DNA from: Fervidifonticultor sp964526945
Lineage (GTDB): Bacteria; Sysuimicrobiota; Sysuimicrobiia; Sysuimicrobiales; Humicultoraceae
Assembly: GCA_964526945.1 (NCBI GenBank)
Contig: CAZGNA010000038.1
Location: 1-19,165, forward strand
Length of the DNA stretch: 19,165 nt
Reading direction: 5' to 3'
Positions 7,138 to 14,241 of the stretch are shown here, in pieces; the stretch's first letter is position 1; the number at the start of each line of letters is the position of its first letter. Under the pieces are notes generated by a model, which had not been told where the DNA came from, did not search any database, and saw nothing but the letters and a program-made list of their open reading frames with translations. Position numbers and translations under genes: made by a program.

Positions 7138-7407
7138 GTGGACGAGCGGGAGCGCACCGGGGTCTTTCGGGGCGGCGTCGCGCGGCGCAACACCCGGGAG
7201 GTCCTGCTCTACGTCTACCGGGCGCTCGAGGAGCGCGGGTACAACCCGGTCGATCAGATCGTCGGGTACCTCCTGTCGGGCGATCCGACCTACATCACGA
7301 GCCACGGCGACGCGCGCAAGGTGATCCGGCAGGTCGACCGGCTGGCCCTGCTGGAGGAGCTGGTCCAGGCCTACGTGGAGCACCGGTTGCGCGCGCCCAC
7401 ACCGTAG
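7138..7407 (+). CDS. IreB/ReoM family regulatory phosphoprotein (UPF0297)
   Basis: The 89-residue protein carries the family core VYRALEERGYNPVDQIVGYL, LSGDPTYITSHGDAR, then LEELVQAYVEHRL. In Firmicutes this family (IreB of Enterococcus, ReoM of Listeria) is phosphorylated near its N-terminus by the PASTA kinase and, in Listeria, controls ClpCP-dependent turnover of MurA. GTG 7138 was preferred because GGGAGGT lies nine bases upstream; it places Thr at residue 7 (MDERERTGVF), the same position as the ReoM phosphoacceptor. GTG 7129 is an alternative. The usual IPRH element is here ITSH, losing one conserved Arg. murA follows after 32 bases. The family call is strong; the regulatory role is inferred. 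Confidence 0.9.
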   Translation: MDERERTGVFRGGVARRNTREVLLYVYRALEERGYNPVDQIVGYLLSGDPTYITSHGDARKVIRQVDRLALLEELVQAYVEHRLRAPTP

Positions 7408-7439
7408 CAGCCGCCGTCACGCGCGGCAGGGGGAATCGG

Positions 7440-8711
7440 GTGGACAAACTGGTGGTCACCGGCGGCCGCCGGCTGCGCGGGACGGTGCGGGTTGCGGGTG
7501 GCAAGAACAGCTCGCTGGCCGTGCTGGCGGCGGCCGCGCTGGCCGCCGACGTCTCTACCCTCGAGAACGTGCCCTACTGTCGCGACGTCCTCACGCTGAT
7601 CGAGATCCTGGAGGCCCTGGGGGCGCGCATCACGTTCCGCGGCGGCCGGCTCACCATCGATGCGCGCACGTTGACCACCCACGTGGCGCCCCACGAACTC
7701 TGCCGCAGCATGCGCGCCTCGTTCTACACGGCGGGTGTGCTGCTGGGGCGGCTGGCGCGGGCCCAGGTGCCGCTGCCGGGGGGGTGTTCCATCGGGGCGC
7801 GACCGGTGGACTTCCACATGCGGGGCTTCGCGGCCCTGGGCGCGCGCGTGACCACGGAGCACGGGTACATGAAGGCCACGGCCCGGCGGCTCAAGGGGGC
7901 GGCGTTCTACGTGCCGCGGAGCAGCGTGGGGACCACGATCAACCTCATGATGGCCGCCAGCACCGCCCGCGGCACCACCGTGCTGCAAAACGCCGCGCGG
8001 GAGCCCGAGGTCGTCGACACCGCGGTCTTCCTGAACCTGATGGGCGCGCGGATCAAGGGCGCCGGCACCCACGTGATCACCATCGAGGGGGTCAAGGCGC
8101 TGCACGGCGCCACCTACACGATCATCCCCGACCGGCTGGAAGCCGGCACCTACCTGCTGGCAGGCGCGGCCACCGGCGGCGACGTGCTCGTCGAGGGGAT
8201 GATCCCGGAACACGTCACCGCCCTGCTGACCAAGCTGGAGGAGGCGGGGGTCGAGGTGGCGGTCACCGCCGAGGGCGTGCGGGTGCGCGCCTCCGACGAG
8301 CTCCGGCCGGTGGACGTCGACACCGCACCCTACCCGGGGTTCGCCACGGACCTGCATCCGCAGATGGTGGCGGTACTCACCCAGGCCCGGGGCACCTCGA
8401 CGGTGCGGGAGCGGATCTTCGAAGCCCGCTTCGCCTACACCGACGAACTGCGCCGCATGGGCGCCGACATCCGGGTGGAGGGCGAGAACGTCCACGTGAC
8501 CGGCCCGACAAGACTCTCGGGTGCCCCTGTGGAGGCGCCCGACATCCGGGGCGGTGCCGCGGTGGTGATCGCCGCCCTGGCGGCGGAGGGCGAGACGGAG
8601 ATCTCCCGGGTCGAGAACCTCGATCGCGGCTACGAAGCCCTCGAACACAAACTCACGGCGCTGGGCGCCCGGGTGGTGCGGGCCGCGGCCCAGGCCCGCG
8701 AGGCAGGCTAG
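7440..8711 (+). CDS. murA: UDP-N-acetylglucosamine 1-carboxyvinyltransferase
   Basis: First committed step of peptidoglycan synthesis: enolpyruvyl transfer from PEP to UDP-GlcNAc in the cytoplasm; target of fosfomycin. The 423 residues include Lys22 in GGKNSSL, the active-site loop GGCSIGARPVDFH with catalytic Cys116 (so fosfomycin-sensitive in type), FATDLHPQMVAVL containing the catalytic Asp, and the C-terminal LDRGYEALEHKLTALGARV. GTG 7440 follows GGCAGGGGGAATCGG. GGKNSSLAV replaces the commoner GAKNAALPI, a mild divergence. It lies directly behind the IreB/ReoM gene, suggesting a shared transcript. No terminator is obvious in the 90-base convergent gap that follows. Confidence 0.96.
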   Translation: MDKLVVTGGRRLRGTVRVAGGKNSSLAVLAAAALAADVSTLENVPYCRDVLTLIEILEALGARITFRGGRLTIDARTLTTHVAPHELCRSMRASFYTAGVLLGRLARAQVPLPGGCSIGARPVDFHMRGFAALGARVTTEHGYMKATARRLKGAAFYVPRSSVGTTINLMMAASTARGTTVLQNAAREPEVVDTAVFLNLMGARIKGAGTHVITIEGVKALHGATYTIIPDRLEAGTYLLAGAATGGDVLVEGMIPEHVTALLTKLEEAGVEVAVTAEGVRVRASDELRPVDVDTAPYPGFATDLHPQMVAVLTQARGTSTVRERIFEARFAYTDELRRMGADIRVEGENVHVTGPTRLSGAPVEAPDIRGGAAVVIAALAAEGETEISRVENLDRGYEALEHKLTALGARVVRAAAQAREAG

Positions 8712-8801
8712 CGCCCACCCCCCTGCGCCGTCATCGCCGGACCAGCCACCACGGGGGCCGCCGGCACGGGCACGTGGGCCGCGTCGTCCCACCGGGGGGA
8801 G

Positions 8802-9677
8802 TTAGGGCACGTCGAGGTCGGCGGCGAGTGCCGCGACGTCACGCTCCCCCTGACCTCGGGCGAGCGCTTCCTCCAGCATCAGGCGTGCGCTGGCCCCCAC
8901 GCGCAGGGAGACGCCCACGGCGTCCGCCAGCCGCTGGACCAGCGTCAGGTCCTTGTGCGCCAGCCGGATCCTGAACCCGGGCTCGAACTGCCGCGTCTGG
9001 AGCCGGTGCGTCAGCGCCCGCAGCATCGCGCTGTCGGCCGACCCGTGCCGGAGCGCCTGGAGGGCGTCTGTCGGCGATAGGCCGGCTGCACGGACCAGCG
9101 CCATGGCTTCCGCCAACACCGCCATGGTGGTGAGGGCCACGTGGTTGTTGACGAGCTTGAGGGTGTGGCCGGCGCCGACCGGCCCCACGTGCACGAGATG
9201 GCTGCCCAGCGTCTCCAGGATCGGTCGGACCCGCGCCACGGCAGCCGGAGCGCCCCCGACCATGATGAGCAACGTGCCGTCCACCGCGCCTCGGACGCCG
9301 CCGCTCACCGGTGCGTCGACGACGTCGACCCCGCGGGGTGCCAGGCGCGCCGCGAGCGCTCGCGTGACGGCAGGGTCGCTGGTGCCCATATCCAGCACCA
9401 CCTGCCCGGGCCTGAGCCCCGCCTCGAGGCCGGCATCGCCGGTGACGACGGCCTCGACCTCACGCGACGAGGGCAGCATCGTCACGACCACGTCGACGAG
9501 TGGCGCCAGGGCGGCCGGGGTGTCGACGACGCGCCCGCCGGCGGCCGTCAGGGCCGCAGGACCGCGATGATCGCGGTGGCGGACCGCCACCACGGGGAAC
9601 CCTGCCCGCAGCAGGCGTTCGGCCATGGGCAACCCCATGGCGCCCAGCCCGATGAAGCCCACGCGCAGCGCTGCCAC
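8802..9677 (-). CDS. NAD(P)-dependent beta-hydroxyacid dehydrogenase (3-hydroxyisobutyrate dehydrogenase / tartronate semialdehyde reductase family)
   Basis: Oxidises or reduces a 3-hydroxy acid; the substrate cannot be told from sequence. The Rossmann motif GFIGLGAMGLPMA is at residues 7-19, the substrate motif DAPVSGGVRGA at 121-131, and the catalytic Lys174 lies in GHTLKLVNNH. The 291 residues and the all-helical C-terminal half fit the family. An Arg just after beta strand 2 (AVRHRD) would favour NADPH. It starts nine bases after the stop of the solute-binding protein gene and is probably cotranscribed with it. Family certain, substrate unknown. Confidence 0.9.
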   Translation of the reverse strand: MAALRVGFIGLGAMGLPMAERLLRAGFPVVAVRHRDHRGPAALTAAGGRVVDTPAALAPLVDVVVTMLPSSREVEAVVTGDAGLEAGLRPGQVVLDMGTSDPAVTRALAARLAPRGVDVVDAPVSGGVRGAVDGTLLIMVGGAPAAVARVRPILETLGSHLVHVGPVGAGHTLKLVNNHVALTTMAVLAEAMALVRAAGLSPTDALQALRHGSADSAMLRALTHRLQTRQFEPGFRIRLAHKDLTLVQRLADAVGVSLRVGASARLMLEEALARGQGERDVAALAADLDVP

Positions 9678-9686
9678 GGCGTGCGG

Positions 9687-11255
9687 CTACCGCGACGGTT
9701 CCAGCCAGGTGTTCCAGAAGTAGTGCGAGGGGAGGCCGTTGTAGCCCTTGAGCTCGGGCCGGTGCCCGTGCATGAAGAACCCCTCGCCGATGATGACCAT
9801 GGGCAGGTCGCGCCAGAACAGCGCCTGGGAGCGCCGCCACAACTCCATGCGCACCTTGGGGTCTCCATGGCGCCGCATCAGCGCCACCAGCGCCGCCTGC
9901 TCCCGGCTCTCGTAGCCGCCCACGTAGGTCGGACTCAGCGCCAGGTGGATCGTCGGATCGGCGACCGTCGGGAAGTGCACGGGCGTGATGTCCCACCCCT
10001 CGGCGCGGTTGCGGAGCGTCTGGTTGGTGGGCCAGTCGGTCACGATCAGCTCCACGGTGAACCCCGCGCGCTCGAGCTGGGCCTTGGCCACCGGGGCGGA
10101 GTTGTAGGCCCAGAAGAAGTCGGAGATCACTAGCCACCGCAGGGGCTCGCCCCGGTAGCCGGCCTCCTGGAGGAGCCGACGCGCCAGGGCGAGGTCGTTC
10201 CGGTTGTAGAACTCCTTGCCCGCGTCGGTCCACATGTAGTGCTCCTTGGGCAGCAGGCTGGGGTTCAACCGGAAGAACTCGGGATGCCCGTAGGTGGCGC
10301 GCAGGATGGCTGGCGCATCCAGCGCGGCGGCGAAGGCCTGCCGCAGCTTGGGGTTCGTCATCGGCCCGGAGCGCTTGTTGAACACGAAGGCGAGCGTGCT
10401 GGGCAGCGGCGCCTTGACGGGGACGATGCCGGGCTCCCGGCGCAGCCGCTCGTACTCGTCAGGGTTGAGGATCTCGGCGAAGTGGGCCTCGTTGCGAATC
10501 ACCTGCGCCGTGCGCACCGCCGGGTCCGGGACGGGCGTGAACAGGAGGCCGTCGAGGTACGCGAGGCGCTGGCCCCCCATGCCGTCGGGACGGTCCGTCC
10601 GCGCCGCGTACCGGTCGAACCGTTCGAACCGAATGTGCCGATCGGGCACGTACTCCACGAAGCGAAAGGGTCCCGTGCCGATGAACCGGCGCAGTGGAGC
10701 GGTGCCGGCGTCGTCCAGGACCTCCTTGGGGTAGATGACCGCGGGCTGCGCCCACCAGGCCAGGTCGGTGATGAGCAACACGTTGGGTTCCCGCAGCCGG
10801 ATGGTCACCGTGGCAGCGTCGCTGGCGCGGATCGACTCCACGTTGGCAAACACGGTGCGGCCGCGCGGGCTGACGCGCCCCCAGCGGGTCAACGACGCCA
10901 CCACGTCGTCGGCGGTCATCTCGCGCCCGTGGTGGAACGGCACGCCCCGGCGCAGGGTGATCGTGTAGGTTCGCCGGTCAGGGCTGACGCTGTAACGCTC
11001 GGCCAGCATCGGGACCGGCTGCAGCCGGCTGTTCACGGTGAACAGCGGTTCGAGGGCGTGATGCATCACGTAGGCGGCGATGAGCGCCGTGGTGGCATGC
11101 GGGTCGAGCGTCGGCGGCTCGCCGGCCAGCGCGAAACGGAGCACGCCTCCGCGCCTGGGTTGCTGGGCGTGTCCCGGCAGCAGCGGCCCCCACGCCAGGA
11201 GCAGCAGCAGCGAGAGCGGAACGAGGCGACGGGTCAACCACGGCACACGGACCAT
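9687..11255 (-). CDS. ABC transporter solute-binding protein, family 5 (peptide/nickel type)
   Basis: Secreted or membrane-tethered binding protein for oligopeptides or similar substrates. ATG 11255 gives MVRVPWLTRRLVPLSLLLLL, a signal peptide cleaved near GHAQQ, without a lipobox Cys. Family 5 features follow: GGVLRFALAGEPPTLDPHAT, TYTITLRRGVPFHHGREMTA (with DDVV), RFIGTGPFRFVEY and LRQAFAAALDAPAILRATYG. The 522-residue length is typical. GGAGGT sits just before ATG 11255; an in-frame TTG 24 bases upstream is less likely. No permease or ATPase genes for it lie in the window, so it is an orphan here, paired only with the dehydrogenase. Confidence 0.92.
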   Translation of the reverse strand: MVRVPWLTRRLVPLSLLLLLAWGPLLPGHAQQPRRGGVLRFALAGEPPTLDPHATTALIAAYVMHHALEPLFTVNSRLQPVPMLAERYSVSPDRRTYTITLRRGVPFHHGREMTADDVVASLTRWGRVSPRGRTVFANVESIRASDAATVTIRLREPNVLLITDLAWWAQPAVIYPKEVLDDAGTAPLRRFIGTGPFRFVEYVPDRHIRFERFDRYAARTDRPDGMGGQRLAYLDGLLFTPVPDPAVRTAQVIRNEAHFAEILNPDEYERLRREPGIVPVKAPLPSTLAFVFNKRSGPMTNPKLRQAFAAALDAPAILRATYGHPEFFRLNPSLLPKEHYMWTDAGKEFYNRNDLALARRLLQEAGYRGEPLRWLVISDFFWAYNSAPVAKAQLERAGFTVELIVTDWPTNQTLRNRAEGWDITPVHFPTVADPTIHLALSPTYVGGYESREQAALVALMRRHGDPKVRMELWRRSQALFWRDLPMVIIGEGFFMHGHRPELKGYNGLPSHYFWNTWLEPSR

Positions 11256-11263
11256 GGGCACCT

Positions 11264-11476
11264 CCGGGATCGATGGCAATCGGGGTGGATTATACCACCA
11301 CGTGGCTCGGACATGGCTCGCCCGCTGGCGCCACGCCGGGGAACGATGGCGATCGGGGCGGATGGTAGCACCCGGCGCGGGAGTGGTTCTCTCACTGGGA
11401 CCATGCCGGGGACCGATGGCAATCCCGCTGGATCATGCCACTGGGGTCCTGCGTGCGGTCTCTCGGCCCGATGGCT
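11264..11476. repeat. Three degenerate tandem repeats of 70-72 bp
   Basis: Units begin at 11264, 11336 and 11406. Each opens with CCGGG(G)A, then CGATGGCAATC or CGATGGCGATC, then a GGAT followed by a promoter-like element. Read on the minus strand those elements are TGGTATAAT, TGCTACCAT and TGGCATGAT, each preceding the conserved block. The remainder of each unit is less conserved. They fill the gap between the binding-protein gene and tRNA-Val. They may be duplicated promoters; only the gene-proximal copy keeps a perfect -10. Confidence 0.7.
11289..11297 (-). promoter_or_regulatory. Extended -10 promoter of the solute-binding protein gene
   Basis: On the minus strand TGGTATAAT is read from 11297 to 11289, a perfect extended -10. 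Transcription would start near 11282, giving a leader of about 27 bases that contains the GGAGGT site. No clear -35 is visible. The element lies inside the first of three degenerate 70-72 bp repeats. Confidence 0.7.
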
Positions 11477-11479
11477 GCC

Positions 11480-11555
11480 TGGTGGGCGAGGAGGGTCTCG
11501 AACCCCCGACCTCCTCCGTGTAAGGGAGGCGCTCGTACCGCTGAGCTACTCGCCC
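11480..11555 (-). tRNA. tRNA-Val (UAC anticodon)
   Basis: On the minus strand a full cloverleaf: acceptor GGGCGAG (11555-11549) pairs with CTCGCCC (11490-11484), D-arm GCTC/GAGC, anticodon stem CCTCC/GGAGG around the loop CTTACAC (anticodon TAC), T-arm with the normal TTCGAGA loop, discriminator A and encoded CCA at 11482-11480. A promoter -10 lies five bases before its 5' end. Confidence 0.96.
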
Positions 11556-11556
11556 G

Positions 11557-11655
11557 CCCCAGTATACCATCGTCCCGACGGCACCGGCGGCCGTCCCCAA
11601 ACGATGCGGTGCTTGCCGGGGGCCCAGTCTACGATCATCCCGACGGCACCGGCGG
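11557..11655. repeat. Direct repeat of 34 bp, spaced 65 bp, containing the tRNA-Val promoter
   Basis: Copies at 11557-11590 and 11622-11655 share CCCAGT, a variable middle, and an identical CATCCCGACGGCACCGGCGG-type block apart from one or two bases. On the minus strand the proximal copy holds TGGTATACT and the distal copy TCGTAGACT. The distal copy looks like a decayed duplicate of the tRNA-Val promoter. Confidence 0.7.
11561..11569 (-). promoter_or_regulatory. Extended -10 promoter of tRNA-Val
   Basis: TGGTATACT is read on the minus strand from 11569 to 11561, an extended -10 five bases before the tRNA 5' end at 11555. The block from here to 11590 is repeated 65 bp further upstream. Confidence 0.65.
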
Positions 11656-11981
11656 GGGTGTTGATATCCTGTAGATAGACTGGCAGTTCACCACCGGCGC
11701 TCTCCATCAGACAAGTGCGTGTAGACCCGCGCGTTAAATCCCAGGCTACAAACAACGCAAGATAGGTATATTACTTATCTTAGTAGAGATTGACGTACCT
11801 CCAGCCCGCCCGGGATGGAGGTGGCGCAGTGGCCCAAGTCCAGGCGCAAATTCCATAGCGTCGGACCTTGCGGACGATGTTTCGCAGGGAAACCATCGAA
11901 TTTTGGCGAATCCGTTGCCGACATGCCCCGGCTGGAGGTGAGATCCCGAGCCTGCCGGACCACGATGGCGGTCAACCTGAG
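11656..11981. other. Gene-free stretch with two hairpins and lowered GC
   Basis: No coding sequence is convincing here. About 11660-11800 is clearly more AT-rich than its surroundings. It contains an imperfect palindrome at 11759-11781 (AAGATAGGTAT, A, TTACTTATCTT; ten pairs including one G-U) and a second hairpin at 11797-11822 (ACCTCCA with TGGAGGT). The first could be an operator or terminator stem. No run of T follows either stem. I found no clear promoter for the gene at 11982. Confidence 0.45.
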
Positions 11982-12683
11982 GTGACGCTGGTGAAGAAAC
12001 TGGCTCAGCCGCACCTGGAGACGATGCTGCGCCTGCTGGAACTGGCGGACTCCCCCCAGAACCTGGAGGCGATGCAGTACGTGGTCTTCCAGTTCGACTT
12101 CAAGGACTACGAGCAGTTCATCATCGAATGCCCTCCCGGGAGCATCCGGTTCAACAACCTGCTGCGGGTGGCGGTGTTCTGCGACAACCTCGGGTTCCTG
12201 GTGGAGCACGACGCCGTCGATCGGGAAGCCGTCTACGAGCTGTTCCCGATTCCCTGGGCCAAGGTAGAGCCCATCATCCAGGGGATGCGACGGGAGCTGG
12301 ACTGGCCCGACGCCTTCGACTACTTTGAGCGGTTGGGGCGAGACTACCTCAAGTGGTGGGAGGCCAAACGAAAGCGGATCAAACCGCTGCCGCCGCTCGA
12401 AGAGGCCAAAGCCGCCCCTCGCGCGCTGACCGTGGCCCGCGCCCGGCCGCCGGCTCCCGTGCGACCGTCCGCGCCGCCGCGCCCCGCGACCGCCGCACCC
12501 GGGACGCGCCCGGGTGTTCCGCCGAAGCCGCAACCCGGCGGGGCGCAGCCGCTGCGGGTGGTCGCCCGTCCGGAGGCCAGGCCGCCAGCGGGCAAAGAAC
12601 CCAGGGAGGAACGCAAGCCGACGCCACCCGCTGCCGGCAAGTCGGCGCCGCGCCCCGCGACGAAAGCCAAGACCCGGCGCTGA
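11982..12683 (+). CDS. Unrecognised protein with helical N-domain and Pro/Ala/Arg-rich basic tail
   Basis: The family is not identified with confidence; a DUF4760-like membership is only a guess. With GTG 11982 (TGAGG just upstream) the protein has 233 residues. Residues 1-145 look like a compact helical domain rich in aromatics: ETMLRLLELADSPQNLEAMQ, YVVFQFDFKDYEQF, LRVAVFCDNLGFLVEH, then AVYELFPIPWAKVEP and DAFDYFERLGRDYLKWWEA. The remaining 90 residues are low-complexity Pro/Ala/Arg/Lys, ending AKTRR, probably disordered and possibly nucleic-acid binding. No signal peptide or transmembrane segment is seen. An upstream in-frame extension to 11868 has poorer coding character. It lies ahead of the zinc-ribbon, RNase H and rnpB genes. 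Confidence 0.8.
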   Translation: MTLVKKLAQPHLETMLRLLELADSPQNLEAMQYVVFQFDFKDYEQFIIECPPGSIRFNNLLRVAVFCDNLGFLVEHDAVDREAVYELFPIPWAKVEPIIQGMRRELDWPDAFDYFERLGRDYLKWWEAKRKRIKPLPPLEEAKAAPRALTVARARPPAPVRPSAPPRPATAAPGTRPGVPPKPQPGGAQPLRVVARPEARPPAGKEPREERKPTPPAAGKSAPRPATKAKTRR

Positions 12684-12833
12684 CGATCCCTTCCGCGCCC
12701 GCAGTCCGGTGCCGTGTCCGCCCTGGCAGGGCAGATCGCTGGCCGCCGCGACGTCCCCTCCTTCGGCGACCTCCACTGGGGCCGGCTGCCAGGGGAGACC
12801 GCTCCCCACCGCGAAGTCACGGTGGGGTCTCCG

Positions 12834-13541
12834 GTGGCCAGGGCCGTGCTGTACCAACTCCAACAGGTCGACTCGGCGATCGCGCAGCTTGCAGCCCAGC
12901 GCGCCGGGCTCGACGACGGCGCTACCGCACGCGCCGAGGTGGCGGCGGAGGCGCAGGTCGCCGAGCTCACCGAGCGTCTTCGTCGCGTGCGGAGCCAGGC
13001 CAAGGAGGCGGAACTGGCGATTGCCGCGCTGGAAGCCAAACGCGCGCGGGTGGAGGCCGACCTCTACAGCGGCCGCGTGCGGAATCCCAAGGAGCTGGCG
13101 GCGATGCAGGAGGAGGTCGCGCAGCTCGCGCGGCAGCAAGCCCACCGTGAAGACGAGCTCTTGAGCCTCCTGGGCGACCTCGAGCGTCTGGAGCCTGCGG
13201 AGCGAGCTGCCCGACACCGTCTCCTCGAGGCACAGCGTGCGCTGGCGGCATGCCTGGATGCGCACCGGGCGACGGTGGCTGCGCTGGATGCGCGGCTGGC
13301 GGCGCTCGAGGCACAGCGGGCCGCCCTCCTGGAGGGCATCGACGACGCGGTGTATCGCCGCTACGAGCGCCTTCGGCAGGCCAAGGGCGGGGTCGCCGTG
13401 GCGCTCGTGCGCGGGGGGGTCTGCGAGGGGTGCCACGTCGTCGTGCCCGAGCGCCTCGTCGTCCGGCTCCAGGACGACCCTGCGCTGCTGGCCGCCTGCG
13501 ACGGCTGCGGCCGCCTGCTCGTGGTGCTGCCCGCCCCGTGA
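12834..13541 (+). CDS. Coiled-coil protein with C4 zinc ribbon (zf-RING_7 / CT398-like family)
   Basis: The N-terminal 170 residues form a long heptad-rich helix pair (LYQLQQVDSAIAQLAAQRAG onward, with VRNPKELAAMQEEVAQLARQ in the middle), and the C-terminus is a zinc ribbon: GGVCEGCHVVVPE and AACDGCGRLL (two CxxC pairs). This is the family of H. pylori HP0958/FlgZ and actinobacterial Rv2229c; family members have been linked to RNA or protein binding, with no single agreed role. GTG 12834 fits the usual family start; GTG 12714 is in frame and would add 40 residues without a ribosome site. A hairpin at 12794-12832 lies directly before GTG 12834. RNase H follows after 28 bases, as with Rv2229c-Rv2228c. 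Confidence 0.88.
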   Translation: MARAVLYQLQQVDSAIAQLAAQRAGLDDGATARAEVAAEAQVAELTERLRRVRSQAKEAELAIAALEAKRARVEADLYSGRVRNPKELAAMQEEVAQLARQQAHREDELLSLLGDLERLEPAERAARHRLLEAQRALAACLDAHRATVAALDARLAALEAQRAALLEGIDDAVYRRYERLRQAKGGVAVALVRGGVCEGCHVVVPERLVVRLQDDPALLAACDGCGRLLVVLPAP

Positions 13542-13569
13542 GGGGGAGCACGGGGGTGCGGGCCGAGCG

Positions 13570-14241
13570 GTGAAACTGCGTCTGTTCGTGGATGGCGCGT
13601 CGCGGGGCAACCCCGGGCCAGCCGCGCTTGGGGTGGTCATCCAGGATGCGCAGGGCAAGACGCTGGCAGAACTGTCGGAGGCCCTGGGGCACGCCACCAA
13701 CAACGTCGCGGAGTATCGGGCGCTGCTCCGAGCCCTGGCCGAGGCGCGGGCGATGGGCGCAGACGAGGTGGAGATCTTCGCCGACAGCGACCTGCTGGTG
13801 CGCCAGGTCAGCGGCGCGTACCGCGTGAAGAGCCCCCACCTCCGGCCCCTCTACCAGGACGTGCTGGCGGCGCTGCGCGCATTCCGCCAGTGGCGTATCA
13901 GGCACGTGCCGCGGGCCGAGAACGCCGCAGCCGACGCCCTCGCCAACCGTGCCCTCGACGCCACGGCTGCCGGTCGGGTGGTCGAGCTCACGGTGCTGGT
14001 GGCCCCGGGCCCCGCAGGCTGGCGTGCTTGGGTGCCGGCGTTCCCAGACTGCGAAGCCACCGCGCCGACCGAGACCGCAGCGCTTGCCAAGCTGCAGCAC
14101 CTGGCGGCCGAACGGGTGAGCGCATACCTGCGCGCGGGAAGCCCCCTGCCCAGGGAGCACCGGCTGCGCATCGTCGTTGACGCACGCGAACGTGGGACAC
14201 CTACCGGCACCGCCGACGAGAGGGCGGACACCACCGCGTAG
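13570..14241 (+). CDS. Ribonuclease HI fused to a HicB-like domain
   Basis: Residues 1-130 are a complete RNase HI: catalytic Asp8 (LFVDGASRGNPGPA), Glu48 (NNVAEYRALLRAL), Asp72 (EIFADSDLLVRQV) and Asp122 (ENAAADALANRAL), so it should cleave RNA in RNA:DNA hybrids. Residues 137-200 resemble the HicB antitoxin fold: VELTVLVAPGPAGWRAWVPA, FPDCEATAPTETAALAKL, then AYLRAGSPLP, matching the family's beta-strand, P-x-x-P-x-C, T-x-x-E/A-A and G-x-P-x-P pattern. GTG 13570 is the start (MKLRLFVDG), with only a weak ribosome site. The 223-residue protein is longer than a plain rnhA of this type (about 130-150). No HicA toxin is seen nearby. rnpB follows downstream. Confidence 0.88.
   Translation: MKLRLFVDGASRGNPGPAALGVVIQDAQGKTLAELSEALGHATNNVAEYRALLRALAEARAMGADEVEIFADSDLLVRQVSGAYRVKSPHLRPLYQDVLAALRAFRQWRIRHVPRAENAAADALANRALDATAAGRVVELTVLVAPGPAGWRAWVPAFPDCEATAPTETAALAKLQHLAAERVSAYLRAGSPLPREHRLRIVVDARERGTPTGTADERADTTA

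Noticed and set aside
8712..8801. Possible terminator between murA and the convergent dehydrogenase
   Set aside because: GC-rich complementary stretches exist, but no clean stem followed by T residues can be drawn.
11256..11279. TTG start eight codons upstream for the solute-binding protein
   Set aside because: GGAGGT is placed correctly for ATG 11255 and the signal peptide begins there; the extra codons overlap the ribosome site.
11264..11655. CRISPR array, because of the regular repeats around tRNA-Val
   Set aside because: Only two or three degenerate units, no constant repeat with unique spacers, and no cas genes in the window.
11775..13703. A 642-codon open frame on the minus strand across the unknown, zinc-ribbon and RNase H genes
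   Set aside because: It lies antisense to three well supported genes. Long antisense frames are expected at this GC, and the translation is low complexity without any motif.
13707..14241. HicAB toxin-antitoxin module
   Set aside because: The HicB-like part is fused to RNase HI and no small HicA-like gene is found beside it.
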